DNA of 21,095 bases, from NCBI GenBank assembly GCA_029005335.1, contig JAQXFT010000082.1, forward strand, positions 1-21,095, in the 5' to 3' direction. Made by a program: the position numbers and the translations under genes. Every line of letters begins with the position of its first letter. Position 1 is the first letter of the stretch. Below are positions 1 to 9,135 of the stretch, piece after piece. The notes under the pieces are model-generated. The model did no database searches. It had not been told where the DNA came from and was given only the letters and a program-made list of their open reading frames with translations. This stretch comes from Oscillospiraceae bacterium. GTDB taxonomy: Bacteria; Bacillota; Clostridia; Oscillospirales; Ruminococcaceae.

Positions 1-48
1 AAGACTTATCCAAAAAATAAAAAGCAAAATTCCATACTAAATAATTTT

Positions 49-55
49 AAGGAGG
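49..55 (+). promoter_or_regulatory. Ribosome binding site of the first solute-binding lipoprotein
   Basis: AAGGAGG lies 9 bases before the ATG at 65, a near-perfect match to the anti-Shine-Dalgarno sequence, and fixes that start. The 48 bases upstream are AT-rich and hold no promoter I could recognise, so the promoter probably lies outside the window. Confidence 0.85.
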
Positions 56-64
56 ATTTTATTT

Positions 65-2479
65 ATGAAAAATCAGAAATTCACACAGTTCCTTAGCTGT
101 GCAACTATGTTTGCAATTATGTCATCTATGACGGCTTGCGGGGAAAAAGATTCAAACGGAGGCAATAATAATACCGAACGTCCTGTTCAGACGGCTGATG
201 AACTTATTACAAATTCCTATGCAAGCGAATCTATTGATACTGTTCCGGAAGATATTCAGGATATACGCAATATTGCATATTCTCCGGCTGATGATGTCTA
301 TTATTGCAACGCTTATGTCGGAAATTCTTATGATAATATCATTTACAGCATTTCATCGGACTTTTCAACATTCACTCCGATGAATATCGAACTTGATGAA
401 TCCAAGGAAAACTATATAAATGCTATGAATGTACTCAGTGACGGAGGATTTGCAGTATTTATAAATGAAATATCATACGGCGATTTACCTCCCATTGATT
501 ACGATGATACAACAATTGACTGGGAAAATTTTGACTGGGCTCCTTATGAGGAGGCAAGGGAAGAGACTTATATTTACAGAATGTATGACAAGGACGGCAA
601 AATGACTTCAAGCGTGAATCTTCAGTATGAATCCGGTGAACAGTATGACTATGTAAGCGGATATTACGGATTTTCAGACGGTTCAAGCGTATGCTATTCC
701 GAATCTCAGGGCTTTGTGAAATTCGATAAGGACGGAAAAAGCAGTGTTCTCGGAAAAGCTGATGATATTCAGTGGGTTGATTCAATCGGTTCGGATTCTG
801 ATGGTAATCTGCTTGTTTCAGGATATGGAAATGAAGAAGGTTATATATTTGCAAAATACGACCTTGAAAACAAATCTGTATCAGAAAAGTTTGAATATGA
901 AAACAATATTTACAACTCACAGAACTGTATAATCAGAGGAGTCGGTGATTACAGCTTTTTTGTACTGGGCGATAAGGCTCTCTCAGGATATAACAAGAAT
1001 ACAAAACAGTTCGATGAAATTGTAAACTGGCTTGATTCTGATATTTCAAACGTTACGGCAGTTATTGTTGATAAGGATATGCAGATTTCAATAATTGAAA
1101 ACGCACAAGGTGGTTATCGTGAAGGAGTAAGCTTTTCAAGGCTTAAAAAGCGTGACCCCTCAGAGCTTGCAAATCAGCAGATTATAACCGTCGGTATGCT
1201 CTATAATAACGAAAATATTAATTCAAAGGTTGCGGAATTTAATAAATCCAATAAGGATTACAGAATCAGAACTGTTGACTATTCCCAGTATGACAATGAG
1301 GAAAATGAATATACAGGCTCTGTACAGCAGTTGAATCAGGATTTGATTTCAGGAAAAGCTCCTGATATTATAGTTTCTTCCGGAAATCTGAATATGCAGT
1401 CACTGGCATCAAAGGGAGTTTTTGCCGACCTCTATAATTTTATCGATAAGGATTCCGAATTGAACCGTGAATCATTTGTGCCGAATATTCTTGAATTGAG
1501 CGAATGTGACGGAAAGCTTGTATCAATTCCGGTTTCGTTCAATATGCAGACTCTTGCCGGAAAAACCAAGTATGTAGGAGAAAAACAGAACTGGACTGTT
1601 GATGATATGATTTCTGCATACGAAAACCGTCCCAAAGAAGATATGGGCTTCTCTATCAATGACTATAAAACAAATATGTTCTATATGGCTTTTTATGCAA
1701 ATCTCAATTCTCATATTGATTATAAGAACAAGACCTTCACATATGACAAGGCAGAGCTTGTAAAGCTTCTTGAATTTATAAATCAGTTCGAGGAAGAACC
1801 GGACTGGAACGATGAAGCTGTTACGCTTGAGCAACAGAGCGAATGGGACGATTATCAGACATCTATGATTAAGGATAAGTATCTTATATATGATGCCGGA
1901 ATATATGATTTCAGAAGCTATCATGAGCTTCTTGCCGGAACATTTGCAAATGAACCGGTTACCCTGGCAGGCTATCCCAGTGCTGACGGTTCAGGAGTAA
2001 AGCTTTTATGGAGCGATTCTGTATTTTCAATTGTGTCAAATTCTGCCAACAAGGACGCTTGCTGGAATTTTATAAGACAGTTCCTTACTGAAGATTATCA
2101 GTCACCAAGCGATGACGGAAACGGAAATAACAATATATGGAGCTTCCCCGTAAATCAGAAGGCTTTTGACAAGCTCGCTGAACAGTCCAAATCTCCGCGG
2201 TTCTGGATTGACCCAGAAACAGGCAAAAAAACTGAATATGAAACTACTTTCTGGGCTGGTGACAAGGAAATTAAAATCGGTGACTGTACTGATGAGGAAA
2301 TCGCACAGGTTAAGGATTTGATTAACAACATCAAAACGGCATCAAATTATTATGATTCCGGTCTTTATAAAATATGCGAAGAAGAAACAGGTGCATTCTT
2401 TAAGGGTGACAAATCCGCTGAGGAAACTGCTGACCTTATGATTAACAGAATTTCTATCTATATTGCTGAAAAAGGCTGA
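65..2479 (+). CDS. Solute-binding lipoprotein with N-terminal propeller-like domain (carbohydrate ABC transporter)
   Basis: An 804-residue extracellular lipoprotein, predicted to capture a sugar or glycoside for an ABC importer. The signal peptide ends in a lipobox (SMTAC) with the lipidated Cys at residue 25, followed by a Gly/Asn-rich linker. Residues about 45-370 are a repetitive beta-rich region with DGG, SDG and DKDG turns like the blades of a beta-propeller. Residues about 373-804 resemble a family 1 extracellular solute-binding protein: a beta-strand and helix opening (ITVGMLYNNENINSKVAEFN), the GKAPDIIV segment, then the GVFADLYNFID segment. Typical family 1 proteins are about 400-450 residues, so roughly half of this one is extra. 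It is followed by its own terminator and a separate promoter, so it is transcriptionally separable from the transporter operon downstream although clearly related by position. The binding-domain call is firm; the propeller is inferred from repeat texture and the substrate is unknown. Confidence 0.88.
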   Translation: MKNQKFTQFLSCATMFAIMSSMTACGEKDSNGGNNNTERPVQTADELITNSYASESIDTVPEDIQDIRNIAYSPADDVYYCNAYVGNSYDNIIYSISSDFSTFTPMNIELDESKENYINAMNVLSDGGFAVFINEISYGDLPPIDYDDTTIDWENFDWAPYEEAREETYIYRMYDKDGKMTSSVNLQYESGEQYDYVSGYYGFSDGSSVCYSESQGFVKFDKDGKSSVLGKADDIQWVDSIGSDSDGNLLVSGYGNEEGYIFAKYDLENKSVSEKFEYENNIYNSQNCIIRGVGDYSFFVLGDKALSGYNKNTKQFDEIVNWLDSDISNVTAVIVDKDMQISIIENAQGGYREGVSFSRLKKRDPSELANQQIITVGMLYNNENINSKVAEFNKSNKDYRIRTVDYSQYDNEENEYTGSVQQLNQDLISGKAPDIIVSSGNLNMQSLASKGVFADLYNFIDKDSELNRESFVPNILELSECDGKLVSIPVSFNMQTLAGKTKYVGEKQNWTVDDMISAYENRPKEDMGFSINDYKTNMFYMAFYANLNSHIDYKNKTFTYDKAELVKLLEFINQFEEEPDWNDEAVTLEQQSEWDDYQTSMIKDKYLIYDAGIYDFRSYHELLAGTFANEPVTLAGYPSADGSGVKLLWSDSVFSIVSNSANKDACWNFIRQFLTEDYQSPSDDGNGNNNIWSFPVNQKAFDKLAEQSKSPRFWIDPETGKKTEYETTFWAGDKEIKIGDCTDEEIAQVKDLINNIKTASNYYDSGLYKICEEETGAFFKGDKSAEETADLMINRISIYIAEKG

Positions 2480-2490
2480 TTTTATTCCAC

Positions 2491-2522
2491 AAGGGCGGAT
2501 TTTCTGAAATCCGTCCTTTTTT
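2491..2522 (+). terminator. Rho-independent terminator after the first solute-binding gene
   Basis: A stem (AAGGGCGGATTT paired with AAATCCGTCCTT, one G-T wobble) with a TCTG-type tight loop is followed directly by a run of T. It starts 12 bases after the stop codon at 2479 and separates the lipoprotein gene from the next promoter. Confidence 0.88.
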
Positions 2523-2527
2523 GTGCC

Positions 2528-2555
2528 TTGACAATATTTTCAGATATGATATAAT
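2528..2555 (+). promoter_or_regulatory. SigA-type promoter of the seven-gene transporter operon
   Basis: A perfect -35 hexamer TTGACA (2528-2533) and a perfect -10 hexamer TATAAT (2550-2555) are separated by 16 bp. The predicted transcript starts near 2562 and gives a short leader of about 25 bases before the ATG at 2588. The ribosome binding site there is modest (AAGGAT, 2575-2580). No operator palindrome is evident in the leader, so any regulator may bind upstream or act elsewhere. Confidence 0.75.
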
Positions 2556-2587
2556 AATTTCATACAAAATACATAAGGATAAACTAT

Positions 2588-5425
2588 ATGAAAAAATTTA
2601 TATCATTTCTTGTTGCGGTAATGCTTGTATTCTTTGAAACCGATACTGATATATCTGCATATACTGCCGAAAATCCTGATTTTCCGGAATTGTCATACAA
2701 TGAAAATATTTCGTACAGTGATTACTATGATTTATACTGCAATTCACCCCGCTCCGATTCTGAAATTACTGTAAATGCCTTTGATTATAAATCCGCTGAA
2801 GGCTTCCGGACGGATTTTTATAAGGACATAAAGGCTGTTATATCTGAAAATTCAGAAGCCTGTATATCCTATGATATAAATATACATGAATCCGGTATAT
2901 ATTGCATTGAAATAAATTACTGCCCTTTGATATCAAATAGTCCGGATATAGAATTTTCACTTTCCATAGATAATGAAATCCCTTACGATACGGCTTCACG
3001 ACTGATTTTAAACAGAGTATGGACTAATCAAAACGATATTCAGACGGATTCAAAAGGAAATCAGATTCGACCTTTTCAGGTTCAGGAGGAAATATGGTGC
3101 AGAAGCTTTCTTAATGATACAGACGGATTGTTCAGTGAACCGCTTGTATTTTATCTCGAAAAGGGAATACATGAAATATATTTCGATTTCAGCAGGGCAT
3201 CTGTTGCAATAGAAAATTTCAGATTATGCCAGCCTGAAAAATTAAAATCATATGATGATTATCTTGAATCACTGAATGTAAATAAATCCGATACTCCTGA
3301 TAATAAAATCAGAATAGAGGGTGAGGAGGCTTTATATAAATCTTCAGCGGTACTTTGTCCGACTTATGATAATTCAGGCTATCTTGTATCACCGTCAGAC
3401 CCCGATAATCTGCTGTACAATACAATAGGTGATGAGAGCTGGAATAAATCCTTTCAGAGCATTACATGGCTTATTCCACGTGAAAAAATTAAAACAGGCT
3501 TTTACAGAATAGGTATAAAATCACGACAGGACGAAATGAGAGGCTTCTGTTCTGCAAGAAGAATCTATATAGACGGTGAAATCCCCTTTGAGGAGCTGGG
3601 CAATATCAGATTTTACTATGATTCTGACTGGAATCTCACTTGTCCGGAGGGATATGTATATCTTGACTCTGAAAGAGACCATTTTATTACTATAGAAGCT
3701 ATACCTGACGAAATATCAGAATATCTCAGAAAACTTGACAATATCATATCTCAGCTTAATGATTATTACAAAAATATTATTATGATTACGGGGATTCAGC
3801 CTGACAGATATACTGATTATTATGTGCATGAAAAGCTTCCGAAGCTTACTGAGGATTTTCAAGGACTTTCCGCAGAATTAAAAGATATACAGACCGGTAT
3901 TGAGGAAATTTCCGAATCCTATGGCACAGAGGCATCGGCAATTACTGGTATGATAAAAATACTTGACAGATGTGTTGATAAGCCCCTGAAAATACCGCAG
4001 TATCTTTCGGAAATACATGATAATATATCACTGCTTTCTGCATGGGAAAGGAAATGTACTGCAACTCCGCTTGAAATAGACTACATAGAGCTTTGCACAG
4101 AAAATCAGAATTTTTCGGATATTGATGAAAAGTTTCTGAAATCAGCCTTATTCGGACTGAAATCCTTTATAGGTTCATTTTTTGCTGATTATTCGTCCGT
4201 ATCGGATATTTATGGTGATGACTGTATTGAAGTGTGGATAAATTCCGGACGTGAGCAGGCTCAGATTATAAGGGAGCTTGCGGAATCAGAATTTATGACT
4301 GAAAATCCGGATATTCCGGTATCTGTAAGCCTTGTTTCCGGTGGAATCTCTGAAGCCTCCATGACCGGAAATCAACCTGATGTTGCATTGTTTATAGGCG
4401 GAGAATTTCCGGTAAATCTTGCATCAAGGGGACTTCTTGTAAATATTGAAGAATTTGAGGATTATCCGCAGGTAAAAAAGAGATTTCATAAAAATGCCTC
4501 TGTGAATTATGAGTATAATAACGGTTGCTACGGACTTCCGGTAAGTCAGCACTGGGCTATGATGTTTTACAGAAAAGATATTCTTGAAAGGCTTGGATTG
4601 GATTCTCCTCCGGAGAGCTGGCAGGAGCTTATAAATATGCTTCCGGCAATACAGAGGAATTATATGTCTGTCGGACTGGTTCTTGCAGGAAATAATATTT
4701 CTCCGGCTACTGAAACCGGTCATACTTTTGCGTGCATGGTCTTACAGCAGGGAAGCAGTTACTATAACAGCGATTTGAATAAATCTATGCTGGATTCTCC
4801 GGAATGTGTATCCGCTTTTGAACAGTGGACGGATTTTTATACAAAATATGGATTCATGCAGTCATATGATGCTTTCAGCCGGTTCAGAACAGGTGAATAT
4901 CCAATAATTATTGCAGACTATACTTTTGCAAATCAGTTGGAGGCTCTTGCTCCCGAGATAAAAGGATTGTGGGATTTTACAAGTATTCCGGGAACATTAC
5001 GTGATAATGGTGAAATATCCCATTCCGTAAATTCAAACGGTACTTGTGCAGTTATTTTCAATAAAAATGAAAGCATGAAATATAAATCATGGGAATTTAT
5101 AAAATGGTTTACGAGTGAGAAAATACAGACTGAATATGCAAGCCGGACGGAAAGTATTATGGGAGTTACTGGCAGATTTGATACTGCAAATACTGAGGCT
5201 CTTAAAAATCTTTCATGGTCTCATTCCCAGCTTGAAAGGCTTATGAAACAGCGTGAGGAGCTTGAAGAAATTCCGGTTATACCATCTTCCTATGCCGTCA
5301 CAAGAAATATCATGAATGCTTTCAGGGATACTGTAAACAACGGAAAAAATCCCCGTGATACTCTTATATGGTATAACAGGGATATAAATCAGGAAATAAA
5401 AAGAAAACTTGAATATATGGACTGA
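2588..5425 (+). CDS. Large multidomain solute-binding protein (carbohydrate ABC transporter)
   Basis: A 945-residue secreted protein, first gene of the operon, with several apparent segments. Residues 1-24 form a short signal sequence (hydrophobic residues 4-16) with no lipobox Cys. Residues about 60-215 and 240-375 are beta-rich segments resembling carbohydrate-binding-module sandwiches; each ends in a strand pattern with YIDGEIPFEELG-like or IENFRL-like text. Residues about 378-540 are helical and possibly coiled-coil. Residues about 545-945 form a family 1 solute-binding domain (IEVWINSGREQ opening, NQPDVALFIGGE, GCYGLPVSQHWAMMFYRKDIL, FTSEKIQTEYASRTESIMGVTGR). The last part marks the sugar-binding-protein fold clearly. 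It probably delivers substrate to the adjacent permeases. Long relatives with such N-terminal extensions occur beside similar permeases in Firmicutes. The absence of a lipid anchor is odd for a Gram-positive binding protein; an uncleaved signal anchor or docking to another protein is possible. The N-terminal domain identities are inferred. Confidence 0.85.
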   Translation: MKKFISFLVAVMLVFFETDTDISAYTAENPDFPELSYNENISYSDYYDLYCNSPRSDSEITVNAFDYKSAEGFRTDFYKDIKAVISENSEACISYDINIHESGIYCIEINYCPLISNSPDIEFSLSIDNEIPYDTASRLILNRVWTNQNDIQTDSKGNQIRPFQVQEEIWCRSFLNDTDGLFSEPLVFYLEKGIHEIYFDFSRASVAIENFRLCQPEKLKSYDDYLESLNVNKSDTPDNKIRIEGEEALYKSSAVLCPTYDNSGYLVSPSDPDNLLYNTIGDESWNKSFQSITWLIPREKIKTGFYRIGIKSRQDEMRGFCSARRIYIDGEIPFEELGNIRFYYDSDWNLTCPEGYVYLDSERDHFITIEAIPDEISEYLRKLDNIISQLNDYYKNIIMITGIQPDRYTDYYVHEKLPKLTEDFQGLSAELKDIQTGIEEISESYGTEASAITGMIKILDRCVDKPLKIPQYLSEIHDNISLLSAWERKCTATPLEIDYIELCTENQNFSDIDEKFLKSALFGLKSFIGSFFADYSSVSDIYGDDCIEVWINSGREQAQIIRELAESEFMTENPDIPVSVSLVSGGISEASMTGNQPDVALFIGGEFPVNLASRGLLVNIEEFEDYPQVKKRFHKNASVNYEYNNGCYGLPVSQHWAMMFYRKDILERLGLDSPPESWQELINMLPAIQRNYMSVGLVLAGNNISPATETGHTFACMVLQQGSSYYNSDLNKSMLDSPECVSAFEQWTDFYTKYGFMQSYDAFSRFRTGEYPIIIADYTFANQLEALAPEIKGLWDFTSIPGTLRDNGEISHSVNSNGTCAVIFNKNESMKYKSWEFIKWFTSEKIQTEYASRTESIMGVTGRFDTANTEALKNLSWSHSQLERLMKQREELEEIPVIPSSYAVTRNIMNAFRDTVNNGKNPRDTLIWYNRDINQEIKRKLEYMD

Positions 5426-5429
5426 AATT

Positions 5430-6320
5430 ATGAATATTAAAAACAGCTTGAAAGAAATAAAACGCTCACGGGAATGTTATCTGATGCTTGCACCGTTTAT
5501 GATATTTTTTATAATATTTACGGTGATACCCGTTGCAATGTCAATACCGGTGGCTTTTACGGATTTCAATATGGTACAGACTCCGGATTTTGTCGGTCTG
5601 GAAAACTTCAGGAATCTTTTTCTTAATGACAGAATTTTTCTGAAATCAATAAGAGTAACACTTATTTTTGCAGTAGTTACAGCTCCGGTAAGCTATATAT
5701 TATGCTTTATGCTCGCATGGTTTATAAATCAGATGCCATCTTTTCTGAGAACTTTATTTACTCTGGTTTTCTATACTCCGTCAATGGCTAATATATATGC
5801 TGTATGGCAGTTGATTTTCAGCGGTGACAGATATGGATATTTAAATTCAATACTTATGAATCTTGGCATAACATTTTCACCTGTACAGTGGCTTACAGAT
5901 TCAAGATATGTCTTAGGCTCTGTAATTGCCGTTCAGTTGTGGATAAGTCTCGGAGCAGGATTTCTTTCATTCAGTGCGGGATTTCAGAATATAGACCCCA
6001 CCTATTATGAAGCCGGACTTATAGAGGGCATCTCCAACAGGTGGCAGGAGCTTATATACATAACACTTCCGCTTATGAAGCCTCAGCTTCTTTTTGCATC
6101 TGTAATGCAGATTGTAAGCTCATTTACTGCCGGAACGGTTGCACAGAATCTGGCAGGCTTTCCGAGTACGGATTATAAAGCTCATACAATTATGACTCAT
6201 GCCTATGATTATGGCTGGGTAAGGTATGAAATGGGATATGCTTCTGCAATATGCGTTATTCTTTTTCTGTTTATGTATATTGCTGATATGCTTGTGAATA
6301 AATTTCTTAATCGGGAGTAG
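5430..6320 (+). CDS. Sugar ABC transporter permease, MalF/UgpA type (pair 1)
   Basis: A 296-residue inner-membrane permease of the binding-protein-dependent transport family. It has about six transmembrane segments, beginning with LMLAPFMIFFIIFTVIPVAM near residue 20. The EAA loop that contacts the ATPase starts at Glu194 (EAGLIEGISNRWQE, then LPLMKP). An upstream TTG at 5409 is in frame, but I prefer the ATG at 5430: it follows the stop of the preceding gene by 4 bases and begins MNIKNSLKEIKRSRECY, usual for this family. It should pair with the next gene product to form the membrane channel. No ATP-binding subunit is encoded nearby, so a shared ATPase would be needed. The family is certain and the substrate unknown. 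Confidence 0.93.
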   Translation: MNIKNSLKEIKRSRECYLMLAPFMIFFIIFTVIPVAMSIPVAFTDFNMVQTPDFVGLENFRNLFLNDRIFLKSIRVTLIFAVVTAPVSYILCFMLAWFINQMPSFLRTLFTLVFYTPSMANIYAVWQLIFSGDRYGYLNSILMNLGITFSPVQWLTDSRYVLGSVIAVQLWISLGAGFLSFSAGFQNIDPTYYEAGLIEGISNRWQELIYITLPLMKPQLLFASVMQIVSSFTAGTVAQNLAGFPSTDYKAHTIMTHAYDYGWVRYEMGYASAICVILFLFMYIADMLVNKFLNRE

Positions 6321-6326
6321 ATTATT

Positions 6327-7169
6327 ATGAAACATTCAGACAGAAGAAAGGGAAATATTATTGTATTTCTTTTTCTGACTGTTCTCGGAATCTTTATGGC
6401 GTTGCCCATATATCTTGCATTTTTAATGGCTTTCAAGCCTGAACAGGAGCTTTTTGTATTCCCTCCGAAATTATATACGCTTAATCCTACTCCTGATAAT
6501 TTCAGGAATATGCTTCACGATTTGGGAAAATCTGAGCTTGTACCGTTTTCAAGATATTTTTTCAACAGTGTATTTGTTACTGTTTCAGTTACGGTTCTGC
6601 AGTGTGTCTTTTCGGCAATGGCAGGATTTGTGCTTGCAAAGTGCAGATTTGCCGGAAAAAATTTCCTGAATGCCATTATAGTAATATCGCTTCTCTATCA
6701 GAGCAATGTAATATATATAATGCAGTATGTCGTTATGGCTGAGCTTAATATTATAAATACTTACGGAGCTTTGATATTTCCTCTGGTATCCTCTTCAATG
6801 TCGCTTTTTCTGATGAGACAGAGTATATCTCAGGTTCCCGATGAGATTATCGAAGCAGGTAAAATTGACGGTGCAGGTCTTTTCAGAATATGCTGGCAGA
6901 TTGTAATCCCTAATCAGAAGCCGGCTTTTTCTGCTGTTATGATATTTGCTTTTCAGTCAGCATGGAATATGCAAAGCAGTAGTTTTGTATATAAGGAGAA
7001 TTTTAAAACACTTCCGACAGTAATACAGCAGATTACTGCTTCCGGAATATCCAAAACAGGAATTACAGCTACAGCCTCTGTAATTATGCTTCTTCCTCCG
7101 GTTATATTGTTTATATTCGCACGCAAAGGCGTTATCGAAACTATGGCACATTCCGGCATAAGCGGTTAG
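6327..7169 (+). CDS. Carbohydrate ABC transporter permease, MalG/UgpE type (pair 1)
   Basis: A 280-residue permease that starts 6 bases after the stop of its partner, consistent with translational coupling. It shows six hydrophobic segments, the ALPIYLAFLMAFKP motif after the first membrane span that is typical of MalG-type subunits, and an EAA loop from Glu176 (EAGKIDGAGLFRICWQ then IPNQKP). It should form the heterodimeric channel with the MalF-like protein encoded just upstream. The C-terminus (KGVIETMAHSGISG) matches the usual GxxxGxxKG-type ending of this family. Confidence 0.93.
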   Translation: MKHSDRRKGNIIVFLFLTVLGIFMALPIYLAFLMAFKPEQELFVFPPKLYTLNPTPDNFRNMLHDLGKSELVPFSRYFFNSVFVTVSVTVLQCVFSAMAGFVLAKCRFAGKNFLNAIIVISLLYQSNVIYIMQYVVMAELNIINTYGALIFPLVSSSMSLFLMRQSISQVPDEIIEAGKIDGAGLFRICWQIVIPNQKPAFSAVMIFAFQSAWNMQSSSFVYKENFKTLPTVIQQITASGISKTGITATASVIMLLPPVILFIFARKGVIETMAHSGISG

Positions 7170-7182
7170 GAGCATATATATC

Positions 7183-9132
7183 ATGAAAAAAATCTTTTTA
7201 TCAGTCATGGTATTTCTGGTGCTTCTGAGCTTCGGGGATTTCAATATTTCGGCAGAATCCTATAACTATAATCAGTACGGCAAAGCTGTACCGTCACAGT
7301 CGGGATATACTGCTGAAAGGGCTGTATATGGTTATAATCTTGGTATATCTGAATTTGAATCGCCGTCTGATATATTTCTTTATGATAATGTTTTTTATCT
7401 GGCAGATTCCGGAAACAACAGGATTGTATGTATAAATAAATCTCTTGACAGGGTTGTTAAGATTTATGATAAATTCACTATGCCCGACAAGTCCGAAACC
7501 ATTCTTAAAAATCCCACAGGAGTTTATGCGGATTCGGAAAGAATTTATATTGCTGACAGCGAAAATTCAAGAATACTTGTATCTGATTATGATTCAGATG
7601 TAATTCTTGAGATAAAAAAACCTGATGACGTTATTTATAATTATAATACTTTTAATCCTCAGAAAGTAATTGCGGATAAAGCAGGGAATATATATGCTGT
7701 TCTGAATAATATCACCTCCGGAGCTGTAATGTTTGATTCCAAAGGTAATTTTATGGGCTTCTATGGTGCTAACCGTACTGATGAACCCTCTGATATTGTT
7801 TTTGAGAGCATTAAAGATATTTTCAGAAGTGATGAAAAAAAACTCAGACAAAAAAGAAATGTTCCCTCAGGTATATCAAATTTCGATATTGATGACGGAA
7901 ATTTTATCTATACCTGTACTCAGTCAGACAGTCAGCATGGTGATACTATTAAGAAGATAAATTCGGCAGGTCAGAATCTCTTTATGTATAACACTAATAT
8001 ATTCGGGGATTATCCGGATTTATATTCGGCTCAGGAAAAAAATATGTTCTGCGATATTGACGTCAGTGAAAACGGATATATAAATTGCCTTGATTTCAGA
8101 TACAGCAGAATTTTCACTTACGACAAGGATTGTAATCTCATGTTTGTTTCCGGAGAAAAATCTCATCAGCTCGGAGGATTTGAAAGAGTATCAGCTCTGG
8201 AAAGCGATGAGAATAATTTATATGTACTTGACAGTATGAAAGCAAGTATTACAGTTTTTGAAAAAACTGATTTCGGCAGGCTCGTAAGCAGTGCGGAAAA
8301 TTTATATAATTCCGGAAGTTATTCTGAATCGCTTGAACTCTGGAATAAGGTTCTTGAATATGATTCCGGATATATTCAGGCTTATAAGGGTATTGCCTCG
8401 GTATTACTTATACAGCAGAATTATTCAGATTCCATGAAATATGCTGAAAAAGCAAGGCTTACTGATATTTACAATAAAGCATTTGAGGGCTGGCGTGAGG
8501 ATTTTTTATCCCGATTTTTCGGATTTGTAATAATCTTTATTGTACTTATTTTTGCTCTGCTGTATCGAATATCAAAAATAAAAATAAAAAGCTCCCTGAG
8601 AAATTCAGTTATAATTCTGATATTTTTTCTTATTGCATCTGTAGCTGACGGAAGACTTTACGGAATACAGTTCAGTGATGATAATATTCAGGTTTTCAAT
8701 ATAGTTCCTTATATTCTTGAAAGTGTCGGACTGTTTTTCCTGTGGTGCATATCTGAAAGAGCCTCGGAAGTATTCCTTGACGGGTGCGGTACTTTCAGAA
8801 ATATATTTATAGGTACTTCAGAGGCTGTTATTCCTTATATCGCACAGCTTTATATAAATACTATGCTTTCACATATCCTTATAAGAGACGAGTATATATT
8901 TATGGAGATAATAAAGATAACCGGTATAATCTGGACGGCGATACTGCTTTTTAAATCGGTAAGAGAGATTAATCGCTACAGCTTTCGGGAAACTGTTATT
9001 GCAGTTATTATGATAGTTTTCGGAATCGCTGTAATATTCTTTTTGGGAGTGCTTATGCTTTCGCTGTTTCAGCAGATTTATGTATTTATAGCTTCTGTTG
9101 TTACAGAAATTTCATACAGGATAAGGAGCTGA
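7183..9132 (+). CDS. NHL-propeller / TPR / Yip1-type membrane protein
   Basis: A 649-residue protein lying inside the transporter operon. Residues 1-24 form a signal sequence (ends ISA). Residues about 57-365 hold repeats of the NHL kind: ESPSDIFLYDNVFYLADSGN then NRIVCIN, KNPTGVYADSERIYIADSEN then SRILV, and weaker copies to about 360, compatible with a six-bladed propeller. Residues about 368-432 form one or two TPR motifs (LYNSGSYSESLELWNKVLEY, then QAYKGIASVLLIQQNYSDSM). Residues about 445-640 hold about six membrane spans; the DGCGTFRNIFIGTSEAVIPY segment from residue 533 resembles the Yip1-family signature. The large N-terminal part should face outside and the Yip1-like part lies in the membrane. 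Proteins of this layout are found next to DUF5696 genes and sugar permeases in Firmicutes, but I know of no assigned function. A role as a sensor or assembly scaffold for the importer is inference only. Confidence 0.75.
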   Translation: MKKIFLSVMVFLVLLSFGDFNISAESYNYNQYGKAVPSQSGYTAERAVYGYNLGISEFESPSDIFLYDNVFYLADSGNNRIVCINKSLDRVVKIYDKFTMPDKSETILKNPTGVYADSERIYIADSENSRILVSDYDSDVILEIKKPDDVIYNYNTFNPQKVIADKAGNIYAVLNNITSGAVMFDSKGNFMGFYGANRTDEPSDIVFESIKDIFRSDEKKLRQKRNVPSGISNFDIDDGNFIYTCTQSDSQHGDTIKKINSAGQNLFMYNTNIFGDYPDLYSAQEKNMFCDIDVSENGYINCLDFRYSRIFTYDKDCNLMFVSGEKSHQLGGFERVSALESDENNLYVLDSMKASITVFEKTDFGRLVSSAENLYNSGSYSESLELWNKVLEYDSGYIQAYKGIASVLLIQQNYSDSMKYAEKARLTDIYNKAFEGWREDFLSRFFGFVIIFIVLIFALLYRISKIKIKSSLRNSVIILIFFLIASVADGRLYGIQFSDDNIQVFNIVPYILESVGLFFLWCISERASEVFLDGCGTFRNIFIGTSEAVIPYIAQLYINTMLSHILIRDEYIFMEIIKITGIIWTAILLFKSVREINRYSFRETVIAVIMIVFGIAVIFFLGVLMLSLFQQIYVFIASVVTEISYRIRS

Positions 9133-9135
9133 ATT

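Noticed and set aside
459..920. A minus-strand open frame of 153 codons opposite the first binding-protein gene
   Set aside because: It lies wholly antisense to a confidently assigned gene, has a low-complexity His/Gln/Leu-rich product, and has no ribosome binding site that I could see. It looks like a shadow frame.
5409..5429. A TTG start giving seven more residues on the first permease
   Set aside because: It overlaps the end of the preceding gene and lacks a good ribosome binding site; the ATG at 5430 suits the family.
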